Part shown: in pieces, positions 13,601-25,600 of the stretch
Position numbering within the stretch: the first letter of the stretch is position 1
How the letters are laid out: each line of letters starts with the position of its first letter
Source: Acholoe squamosa
Lineage: Eukaryota > Annelida > Polychaeta > Phyllodocida > Polynoidae
Direction: 5' to 3'
NCBI GenBank assembly: GCA_949317995.1
Contig: OX439040.1
Coordinates: 58,562,089-58,626,088 of the forward strand
Length of the DNA: 64,000 nt
The notes under the pieces: generated by a model
What the model was told of the DNA's origin: nothing
What the model saw: only the letters and a program-made list of their open reading frames with translations
Database searches by the model: none
Position numbers and translations under genes: made by a program

Positions 13601-16600
13601 TGTCTGTAGGGGCTTTGTTTTCTGTTGGTGTATGGATTAGTTTATAAGTCATCTTTAGTATGTGTTACCATCTGTAGGGGCTTTATTCTCTGTTGGTGTA
13701 TGGATTAGTTTATAAGTCATCTTTAGTATGTGTTACCGTCTGTAGGGGCTTTATTCTCTGTTGGTGTATGGATTAGTTTATAAGTCATCTTTAGTATGTG
13801 TTACTGTCTGTAGGGGCTTTGTTTTCTGTTGGTGTATGGATTAGTTTATAAGTCATCTTTAGTATGTGTTACCGTCTGTAGGGGCTTTATTCTCTGTTGG
13901 TGTATGGCTTAGTTTATAAGTCAAATTTAGTATGTGTTACCGTCTGTAGGGGCTTTATCGTCTGTTGGTGTATGGATTAGTTTATAAGTCAACTTTAGTA
14001 TGTGTTACCGTCTGTAGGGGCTCTGTTGGTGTATGGATTAGTTTATAAGTCAACTTTAGTATGTGTTACCGTCTGTAGGGGCTTTATTCTCTGTTGGTGT
14101 ATGGATTAGTTTATAAGTCATCTTTAGTATGTGTTACCATCTGTAGGGGCTTTGTTCTCTGTTGTAGTATGGATTAGTTTATAAGTGAACTTTAGTATGT
14201 GTTACCGTCTGTAGGGGCTTTGTTCTCTGCTGAGTTGCCAGGCACTTGATAAACACTGACTTTATAATGTATATAAGGCTCCAGGAAAGTTGTGTTTCAA
14301 GTAACCCGACTCTACCTAGTAAAACAGGACCAACTCTTTTTTCATTTTTGAAAAAAATCATTTGTTTTGAGGTTATTGTTGGTCGATTTATTACAAGTCT
14401 GAGCGTCACCGGCACAAATTGTGAGTCACTGTACCATTCAAATATAAAAAAAATATCAGAATCTAAAGGTACAGCATTCATACCAGGCATACCCCTGAAC
14501 TCTTTAACTGCTTCAAAGTGTATCAGTGCATCATCCCAATTAGTCTTACACCATCATGTACACATGCAACACTGGTGAGTAACTCATCAGGGTTGGAGTG
14601 CTAACGATTAACTCCCCATGGCTGCATTCATGTATCATTATGGATGGAAACATGCTAGAAGGGTCAGCATGATGCACCAATGCAACTAGTGAGTAGAGTC
14701 GCCAGCACTACATCAGTGTATCATGACGACCATTGAACATAGACCTGGATGCCTCATGCGACCCTAAAAGAGTTAATGTTAGATCAACACTTTAGACGTA
14801 TGCTTACTTCAGTTAACCCTTTAAATGGCCGTATGATACCTTTAGATACTTCGACGTTTGCACTGTTGCCATAATGCACCAATGCAATCCAAAGCCGTAG
14901 CTGTTGAGTGCAGTGAACAATTTCGATCATTTACCTATAATTAAGGCCCAAATTAGTATATGTCTAGAGGCCAGTAGTTAGACAGGCCAGACTCATCGTT
15001 CTATTGTTAACAGGGTAGAAGGCTGACATCTATATTTATCTTTCTCAATTTCTGTATAACAAATAATGTTTTTGTGATTTGCTTTGAGTTCACTGTCCTT
15101 ATTGCATACACAGCGTATCCATGACAATGAGCTGCTTCGCCTCATGAAGGATTCAAGGTCAGGATTCAATTATCAATATTAGATGTGACATGTGAGCCCA
15201 GGTCAAGGCACCCTGCCTTTGTAGACGGAGAGCAAGGCTACAAGGATCAAAGTGCCGACAAGGCCTGTCATATCGTAACCCGACACTAATCAGGTTTATG
15301 TTGTCTCTCAGCTGGCTTTCTTTGATAAAACATGGTTATACTTATAACGTGATCAAAACACATGAAGACTAAAAAAGAAATACAGAATGCTAAAAAAGGG
15401 GCTATAGTATCTAGGCTCTTGTGGACATAAGCTGTTGGAATACCAAAACCTTGTGTGCTACAAGTGATATCAAAGGAAAAATGAACACCCCTCCCCCGCC
15501 TCCATTTTATGGTTAAAATTTCAACTTCTAGTAGTAACTGTGGGTTAGGCCACACCAAAAAAAATATAAGTTGGTCTACAGATTTCCCTCTTCATGTTTT
15601 CAAGAATGCAAATGTTTTTCTTTCTTTGAAAAAAGTCTTGTCTACGGATTTCAATCGCCTCACTTTCTGAGAGTTTTCTCTTTGTAGTGTTTGGCACAAT
15701 TTTTAAAAAAATAAAAATTTTGCTCGCGCCTCCTTTTTCAAGGAGGAAATCCATTGGACAACAAAAAATTCTTTAAAAAATTTTGCTCGGTCGCACCATT
15801 TTTTCAAAACGAAAATCAGTAGACCAACTTATTTTTTTGGTGTGGCCTTACCTAAAGACTGTCAATTCTATCACTGTGAAAATGTTAGATCCGTCCTTGG
15901 ATTGTTTAACTACCAGGTTATCAAATTATTGAACCTGTAGAAACAGGCACTACCTTTGTAGTACCATGATCACATCAAATGGGAATGTGCGACCCAGAAA
16001 TAAGGAGGGGGAGAACATAGTCAGAATACATGTAATATATGATGTATGTATATAAAAGAACATTAATTCTTATTCTATACTAAGAAATCACATTACAGTA
16101 GCATCTTACCTTCTTCTGCCAAATCTTTATTGACAACTAACTTCCCATGACGTAAATAATTAAGGACTGGTCCAAAATATGTTGGATCCCTATCGATAAG
16201 ATATGCTCCATTCTCGTCCTGCAAGGAAAGATGGGAAAAGTGATTAGATTTGAATGATACTGCTATTATTGCCTTCATTAAGGGACTAGGGTTGGCGTAA
16301 GGATCATTTACACTAGTCCATAAAAAATAAATTGTTTCAGGTAACCCGACCCTACCTAGCAAAACAAGGCCGACCCTGAAGTTTCTTCTTTTTTTTTGTA
16401 GAAATTCTGGGTGTGTTTTGAGTCAATTTGAGTCATATGCGAGTCACCACAACTCGTTGTGAGTGATGGCGACGCCTCCCGAGTCATTGCAGCAGTAAAA
16501 AAAAGTTTGCAACAAAAACAAAAAAAAATAGAGGGTAACCAATTACACCACTGTAAGCACAACAGTTTGGGGATTAATGGGCTATATTTTGCATCAAAGG

Positions 16601-19600
16601 GAACTAAGATAAGTATTATAGATCATGTTGGAAAGTCAACATTTTCTAAATGGCAGTGTGATAAGCGCACCTGAAATTCTTAGATTATTTACTCAACCCT
16701 CCTATACTCTTTAGCTTTGGGCTAATAGATAATAAATAGCTGATTAAATATCCAAAAAGTACACACTTTTGTGGTTATCCCATATAAGTTTAAAAAAGTT
16801 ACACAAATATTTAGTTTTGATATTTTCGGGTATAAGTCAAAACTCTTCTGAAATATATACAATCTGTCCAGATATTTCATTCTTTCTCCCTGTATGGTAA
16901 CTGATAATGTCTAAAGCTTTCAATAAAGGTCTCAAATGTAAAATTTGCTGAAGAATTAACAAAAATATCAGCATTTTATATTTCAAGGTTTTATAGAAAT
17001 TACAGTCTGCGCACACCAATACCCCTTGCGAACTGATAAGATATTAAATCAATTACTGGATCCAGAGTAAAATGACCCACAAATTCTGATTCCTTGGTTA
17101 TTTTTACCCTTGTTATATGAAAATAGTTAATGTTGACTAGCGATGACAGCCAAAAATCAAGACCTCAACAGAACTCCACAAACTATGTATCCACTGAAAG
17201 GGCTTAATATTTGCGTTTAAAGGCTTTTTGAATCAAGTTGATATTCCCAATAGAGAGATTTTTATGGCAAGTTAAAAAATCTAAATATTAATTTCTTTCT
17301 GTTATATAATACCTCTAGATTCTAGATGTTTAAAAATCGCCAAAAATCACTAAAATCAATTTTTTAGCGCCTCCCACGCCGCGTAGCGGCGGTACCGCGA
17401 AGCGGTACGGGAGTGCGCTATGATGATTTCATTTGCCCCATGTGATGAGGTCTCACAATACAAAATAACAGTGGGAGGCGTTTTTTTTACGCGGTCACAA
17501 CGGCATTTCTTGTTATAACACCAGATCATTCTTAATAAAAAATTCAAGAAGAATTACTCAGTATATTCATCCTGCTTGGCAAAAAACACGAGGGGATAAT
17601 TGTTAAATTATTTTTTTAAGAAATTTAAATGCTAAGAAATCTAAGAAGGCACAGCATAGCTGTGATGTCAGTTGGCATTCATGATTAATTTCAAAGATAT
17701 CTATATGATGAAATAAATATCTAAAATTTATAAAGATTAATAAAGCTATTTCTATAATTTCTTATATTGAATATTAAAGTTTAATACAGTGGAATTATAG
17801 GAATGTATGGGCATATAGTTAAAATGCATTTTTCTATCACTTTTCGTAATCAAATCAAATGCTAACTAATTGAAAAATGGCAATTGGCAATTGGCAAGAG
17901 AATGGTGCACCGGCCTTCCATATGCTTATAATCTCATTGGTTGAGCAATTTGCAAATAGCAATTGGCAAGAGAATGGCGCATCGGACTTCCATACTGCTG
18001 AAATGTAGATGCATTGGTTGAGCCAATTGAAAAATGGCAATTGGCAAATAGCAATTGGCAAGAGAATGACGTACCGGCCTTCCATATGCTTATAATCTCA
18101 TTGGTTGAGCCAATTGGCAAATAGCAATTGGCAAGAGCATGGCGCACCGTCCGTCCTTGGTTGAGCCAATTGGCAAATGGCAATTTGTAAATAGCAATTG
18201 GCAAGAGAATGGCACACCAGCCTTCCATACTCTAAGAATCTCATTGTGGAATTATAGGAATGTATGGGCATATAGTTAAAATGCATTTTTCTAACCCTTT
18301 GCGTAATCAAATCAAATGCTAACTAATTGAAAAATGGCAATTGGCAAATAGCAATTGGCAAGAGAATGGTACACCGGCCTTCCATACTCTAAGAATCTCA
18401 TTGTGGAATTATAGGAATGTATGGGCATATAGTTAAAATGCATTTTTCTAACACTTTTCGTAATCAAATCAAATGCTAACTAATTGAAAAATGGCAATTG
18501 GCAAATAGCAATTGGCAAGAGAATGGCACATCGGACTTCCATACTGCTGAAATGTAGATGCATTGGTTGAGCCAATTGAAAAATGGCAATTGAAAAATGG
18601 CAATTGGCAAATAGCAATTGGCAAGAGAATGGCGCACCGGCTTTCCATACTCTTGATTAGTATTTGATTAGGAGGAGGTGGGCAGGGGAGGGGGGTGGAT
18701 AAAGGAGCCATGTCCTACTAACCCTGTAAGGACCACAGTGTGAATTAATGCATCATAAACCCTATGCACTAACCTATATATATATACCCCTATAAAAAAC
18801 AGACACCAGTGCCTTAAAGTGTTAACATGGGTTTTCACGCCTATATGCAGGGTGGGTAGACTTTCTTTGTCCTAGCACTAATTGCCAATATTAAAAGGAT
18901 AGGCCAGTCCCTCTGTAATCCTATGAATCAACAAAATATTCATGAGCTAAGGGTCTAAGGGTTCTAAAGCCATGGTCAAGTCTACAGTGGACAAAACCTG
19001 GCGACGTCTACATTAATGAACAATGGTCAGTTGCCAGGAGGCAACTGACAAATATGACCTTTTCATCATGTGACTCAAACAGGGTTGTCTGACAGAATCA
19101 CCAAAATCACTTAAATGTTCACTCTCTGAAGGGGTAAAAAATATAAAATGCAGTAAACTAGTGTACCAGTGAGTTAGAGCTATATTTCCCCTTTAATTTG
19201 GTGTAAATTTGGTGTAATTCTGTCCAATAGAACCCTCAGAATTGAATTTGCAGTACCAGGTGTTTTGCACTGTGACAGATATAGGGAGTGTTGAGCTGTA
19301 TTTGGCTGTCATCGCTATGTTGACAGTGGAAAAGAGCCCTGAAATAGAAAATCATATTGTTGTCTAGGCATTTGCCACTAGTGGGCACATGCCTCGTCAT
19401 TGGCGCCCCCTACAAAGAAAGCCTTGAACCCCCGCCTCTCTTTCACCCTCATCCCTCATTCCTTCTCCAACCGCCCGACTCACTAGTCATATTTTACTGG
19501 AGAGGGGACCCCATCGCACTTCATGCACTTATAGACTTTCGTTTCCTGTTTATCAATTCTTAACTGCACCCACTAGCACCTGCACTCCAAAAACAGGGAT

Positions 19601-22600
19601 ACTAAGTGACGTACAACGACAGGCTTTACGCTCAGCAGATACGTTGCGCTTTGGATATACCCATTCCGGGGCCGCCATGCCGGTCGCTGCACATGTTTCC
19701 CCCCACGCCACGAGGGCTCGGGTGAGGCAAGAGAACGAACAGAGGCATGATGTAGATATACAGCGCCTACAGGAAGAAATAGAGGCACTGGAGGCAACAA
19801 TTGCCCTCACACCGGACGGCTCCAGTATTAGTGGTTCAGAAAAGGACTACCGGGGCTCGACCCACCAGCCGGTGAGGGAACACAAGACACCGGCACCCGG
19901 AGTCGTCACCCGCCATATTGCTCGCCATAGACGGGCATCAGCGGCCAGCCACGATAGCAACGCCTCCATACAAACGTCCACGCCCAGGTCACGTCACTCA
20001 TCGTTGGCCAGTCTACGGAGTGATACAGACTTGTCAGGCAGGGTGGCAGAGCTCGAATATCGTCTAGCTACCATACAAACAGATATGGGGGGCGTTACTT
20101 CGTCGCTGCAGGCACTGCTACAGGACAGCCGGGAACGAACCCAGCACGAGGCTGCGGCCCGGCAGGCGCGGGAGGACCGCCGTATACAGAGGGGGGCGCG
20201 ACGCGAGCAGCAATTACACGAGAGACGGGTACAGCTTGAGGAACTACGTACGCTACAACGCCAGGAGGAGGAAAAGGAACTGCGGCGCATCGCCGAGGAG
20301 ACCCAACGCCAGGCCGACGAGGCTACCCGCCGGATACAAGAGGCAGAGGCGGCACAGGAAGTCGCTCGCCGCGAGAAGGAGGAGAAGGCCCGCCGTAAAG
20401 AGGCACGCAGGGCAAGACGCGCTGCCCGGAAGCAGGCCCCGGTTGCCGACGACAATACTGCACGCACGGTGTCAGACACCGCAGTGCCACGTGCGGCCAC
20501 GCATGTAAACATGGACGCACGTGACGACCACCCCGTGGCCACGCCCACCGGCGACACCCCACATATGCCCACCGTGCAGTCACAACAACATCGTAATATC
20601 CCCACACCGGCAGAGCTGCGAGCCCTCCCTGGGGCAGCAGACTACATAGACCAACAGCTGCTTAGGGAGCGCTTCCAGATGCAAAACAGCGAGGGTAAGC
20701 TAGACTTCCTTACCAATATTATACCAACCAGGCTGAAGCCAAAGCCGTATATGTATATAGACAGGGACAATTGCTACACTCTTAAACAAAAGCTCTCTGT
20801 CAAGCAAGATCTACAACCCATGGAGTATTTGGACGCCGCACTAAAACTCGTGCATGACGAGGATAGTGCGTGGACCATTGAGGAGCGGCAACTTATACTG
20901 AAACATATCAACAATGTAACACGTGATTCCTTGTCTAGATATTGGCCGGATGTCAGGCGTTGGTCCGATACAGTATTTGACGCTGTGGAGTCCCGCAGGT
21001 ACTCCTGGAGTGATACGCAGGCAATCAACAACGATAGGGCTGAAATATCATGGACCGGTGGCGGCAAACGCACACCGGCCAACAATAACAGCGTCTCTAC
21101 TACACAACAGCGTGGACAGCAAGGTAACTACAATGCAGGTAGTCACAATGAGCAGGTCTGTCAGGACTTTAACTCTAATCGAGGTTGCCGCTTTAACGGA
21201 CATCACGGCGACCACGCCCATAGGCGGGTCCACTTCTGTTCATACTGTACCGGAAGGGGTAAACAAGCGGCCCACAGCATAATGGTGTGCAACCAAAAGA
21301 ACAGGGACGCACCCCCACAGTACACACAACACAATCAACAAAATCAGGGAGCATGGTACCCCGGCCCACCGATGCCGAACCACCAGTGGCACCCACAGCA
21401 ACAACAGCCGGCCACACACCATGCCGGCCGTCAGCAACACAACGGCCCAAACCCCCACCACCCCGCCAATAATCAACACGGGAATCAACAGGGCGGCCAC
21501 CATGGGCAGCCAAAAAACGGATGGCAGGCGCCTCAGTAGGCCGTGACCATGAGGCGCCCTCTTCTCCACGTGTACTATCGGACGGACATGTGCATGGTGT
21601 AAACAATAACAGTACAAGCCACGCCCACTCGGCCCGCGCACAACACGTGAGGCGCGGACCCCAGGCAAACACAAACCCCCGCCCGCCCTATGCTAATGGC
21701 AAGCTCGGCCCTGAGTACAACTGTGACGTCACCGCTTTGTGGGTACAATCTACCCGTGATGCACAGCGGCAAGATGGCGGCAAAAAGACGAAGCACACCG
21801 CAGTCTCACTTTTTAAAACTGATTTTAACAGTAACATGAGTTCAGATCCCGTGGAAGTGACAAAGTACACCGACGTCACGACCCATACCGACAAGACGGA
21901 CATCAATACAAGGGGTAAGTCTGACACACCGCTCAGTAGGCCCAGAAATAGTGTTACAAAACTTATGACTGACACTACCACGTCTGTAGGCGACGGTGCA
22001 CCCGACTTCGTCAGCATCAGGCGTATGTGCGAAAATAATGTCATTGATCCCAATGTTAGCATAGCTCCAATTGCCTTCAGGGACTACCGCACTGCACATT
22101 GGCCAGATTTCACCTTCCCCGAGTCAGAGCCACTCCTTGCACATATATACACTGCTGTCAAAAGCACGGGCCTACCAAATGTATTGGCGGCGCGCATACC
22201 GTTACCAACGGGCCTTAACATAGAGCACTGGTCTGACCTTCTCAAAGACAAACCACACAGACAATCTTTGCTGGGTTTCCTCACTTATGGGTTTCCATTG
22301 GGTTACATGGGCCCTGTATCAAATACACTCCACGTACCCAATCATTCTAGCGCAACAGACTATGGCTCACATGTGACAGACTTTATAAACAAAGAAAAGG
22401 AACTGGGAGCACTCAAGGGCCCATACACTGCTCCCCCGTTTGTACAGTGGGCCCACGTCTCCCCTCTGATGTCCCGTCCAAAAAGGGACACGGAGGCGAG
22501 ACGCATTATTTCGGATATGACATTCCCATCACAGTCCTCGATAAATGCATACATCTACAAGAGCACTGTGAACGGTGTGGTGTATAACTTGAGTCTCCCG

Positions 22601-25600
22601 ACCGTACACGAGGTGTTGGAGAAAATTGCTACACTGGGCAACGCCACTTACCTATCATCCATTGATCTCTCCAGGGCTTATCGCAACCTAAACTCATGCC
22701 CCGGGGACTGGCCCCTCCTATGCCTCCAATGGCAGTCCCAGTTTTTCTTGGACACTAGCGTCCCCTTCGGGGCGCGCGCAAGTGCCTCACACATGCAACA
22801 AGTGGCGGATACCATCGTCGAACTGTTGGCAGACAGGGGAGTCTACTCAAGGATGTACCTTGACGATTTAATCATTATATCATCAGATAAAGACACTGCA
22901 CAGAGAGACTTCACCACCGCAAGACAATTGATTGCAACGCTTGGCCTCCCCGAGGCAAAGGATAAACTGCAGGAACCAGCCCAGTGTATTCAGTGGTTAG
23001 GGGTAGACCTCAATACAAAGGAAATGACGGTAGCCATACCCACTACTAAGCTGGAGGAGGTGAAGGGCAAGATAAGGTATTACTCTCGCAGAAGATCTTG
23101 GACTAAAAGGCAGTTGCAGTCACTGCTTGGTGCACTGTTGCACGTGGCGAAATGTGTTAAGTCAGCACGCCTGTTTGTATCCAGACTCCTTGACAATCTA
23201 CGAGGCATGACCTCAAATTACATCAATGTCAATGCTGCAATGCGGGCCGACATCAGGTGGTTCCTGGAGTTTAGCAGTGCCTGGAATGGGAAGGCAATAA
23301 TCTCCAAGACCACGCCACCAGACCGCACAATATATGTGGACGCCTCTGGGTCCGGCATAGGTGCCTCCGATGGCTGCCTAGCGTATTCGGCCCAAGTCAC
23401 ACCCGTAGATGACCCTGTTAGAAACATTACCCACCTTGAGGCGGCCAACGTCGTGGTGGCCTTGCATACACTGGTCACAAGGGCCGACAAAGGAAAACAC
23501 ATTAAGATAAGGTGTGACAATGCCGCCGCAGTATCTGTGTTTACTACAGGAAAAGGTGAAGACAGGCTCCTTACTGATGCAGCACGTGCATGCTGGATGG
23601 TACAGGCACTTTTAGATATTAACATATCCTACGACCACGTACCTGGCAAGGAAAACGACATTGCAGATGCCCTAAGCCGGGCACACATGTCGGGACCACA
23701 GCGACAGCGTACAGCACAGATACTTCGGGACCAACGCCTGACTCTGACCCCTTCTGATACATACGCCCTAGGTATACTCACACCAACTATCCTTTCCAGA
23801 TCCGGTATTCCTGTTTTACCAGAGGAAGGCACAGAATCGGCAGACCATGGCGCGTGCACCGGGCACCGAGCGGAACAGACGTTCGGCGGCGGGGCTGTAC
23901 CACCTCTTTATGAGAGAGTGCGGCCTCGACCCCATGGCACCAACTTACCAGATAGTATGTGCTTATATAGAGTTCCTGACAACATCTACAAGGCACCCAG
24001 GAACAGTCAAAAACAACCTGTCACACATCACCCAGCACCTGATCCTGGCCGGAGTGAATCCAGCAGCATTCAGCCACCCACGTGTACAACGAGCCAAGCA
24101 GGCGCTGATGAGGGACAAGACAGTCAAGTCAAACAAAAAACCACCGGTCCCTATGTCGCTGCTCAGAGCTGTGCTGATGGGTTTGCAGAACAATCACGTG
24201 GGGGTGAGCACAAGAGCGGCGATATTAGTGATCTACAGCGCAGCCCTCAGAAAATCAGAGGTACTTCCACAGTCAGCCAAGACATTCCGCGATACGTGGC
24301 ACCTCACAAGAGGCGACGTATCTATGCAGGAGGGCTCAATGACGGTAAGAATAAAGGCTGCAAAGAACATGCAGGAATACAATCAGCAGAAGACAGTAAC
24401 TCTCTATGCAGCACCCGACCTGATGTACTGCCCGCTGGCAGCCGTACAGGACATGCTCGCACACATCCCAACACAGGCTCTAAACGAGCCATTCATTATG
24501 AACTGGGACAGGTCACCGGTCCCAGTGACCATGGTGGAAAAGGAGTGGCAGAGGCAACTAATACGTCTGAAACAGCCACCAAGAAAATTCTCGCTTCACT
24601 CCCTCCGCTCTGCGGCTGCAACACAAGCACACAAGGCGGGCTGCAACCCCCTGGATATCAAGACATACGGGGGATGGAAGTCTAATGCATATGAGGGATA
24701 CATTCACAATGACTCCCTCAAACCTGTAGCTTATGCTATCAACAATACTCTTGTATATAACCCATAGCTTGGCGTCTTGGCCAGCATCTAATACTTATGT
24801 GATAAATATCCTCATAAACATATCAGGTTAATTGATACAACCTACATCGGTATATCAAATCTGTACATGTATATATATGGTTATAAATTGTTTTAATATA
24901 CCATAAAATTTACTCATAAATAAATTTTATTCCCCAATCCTCCTTGTTCTCTGCTTTCACCCGGGGATGTGTTAATGGTCTAGGCATTTGCCACTAGTGG
25001 GCACATGCCTCGTCATTGGCGCCCCCTACAAAGAAAGCCTTGAACCCCCGCCTCTCTTTCACCCTCATCCCTCATTCCTTCTCCAACCGCCCGACTCACT
25101 AGTCATATTTTACCCACCCACCCACACCTATATTTATTTATACATTTTACGAATTCAAAATGTCATTTACAATTTTACATGGTATAATTCATTTAACACA
25201 TACTGCTGTCTTAGCCAGCATCTAATACTTATGTGATAAATATCCTCATAAACATATCAGGTTAATTGATACAACCTACATCGGTATATCAAATCTGTAC
25301 ATGTATATATATGGTTATAAATTGTTTTAATATACCATAAAATTTACTCATAAATAAATTTTATTCCCCAATCCTCCTTGTTCTCTGCTTTCACCCGGGG
25401 ATGTGTTAATGATTGATTGATTGATTTTGGTGACAGATAGGGACTCGCGGGAGTGGGTGCAGGGTTGTTATTCCTACGAATGGCACACATTCCAACGTTC
25501 GTGGGTGATTTGTCGAAAATTCATCGATGAGTAGACCTGGAACAGTAGGTAAAATCGGTCAAACCGGCAAACAAGTGGCTGGGCGTTGCTGAAGATGAGC

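Larger units (their letters stand above)
19362..25411 (+). mobile_element. Complete Ngaro-like tyrosine-recombinase retrotransposon with split direct repeats
   Basis: Structure A1 – ORFs – B1 – A2 – spacer – B2: A1 19362–19497 and A2 24978–25113 (136 bp each); B1 24780–24977 and B2 25214–25411 (198 bp each). B1 and A2 abut exactly. This split-direct-repeat order is the known hallmark of Ngaro/PAT/VIPER elements, which insert through a tyrosine recombinase instead of an integrase. The body encodes a gag-like protein, RT–RNase H and a tyrosine recombinase, all open. I found no DAM-type methyltransferase, which favours Ngaro over PAT or DIRS. It sits in KCTD intron 1, antisense to that gene, with B2 ending 240 bp from the exon 1 donor. 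Confidence 0.93.

Noticed and set aside
12741-14230. CRISPR-like array
   Set aside because: The whole 68-bp unit is repeated with no unique spacers, and the window is animal DNA.
17855-18711. Reverse-strand ORFs with repeated ANCYLPIAI-type peptides
   Set aside because: Translation of the CAATTGGCAA repeat cluster.
19994-20605. 203-codon reverse-strand ORF over the gag-like gene, and similar ORFs at 21193–21674
   Set aside because: Antisense shadows of a GC-rich coding region; sequence is low-complexity Ser/Arg/Cys.
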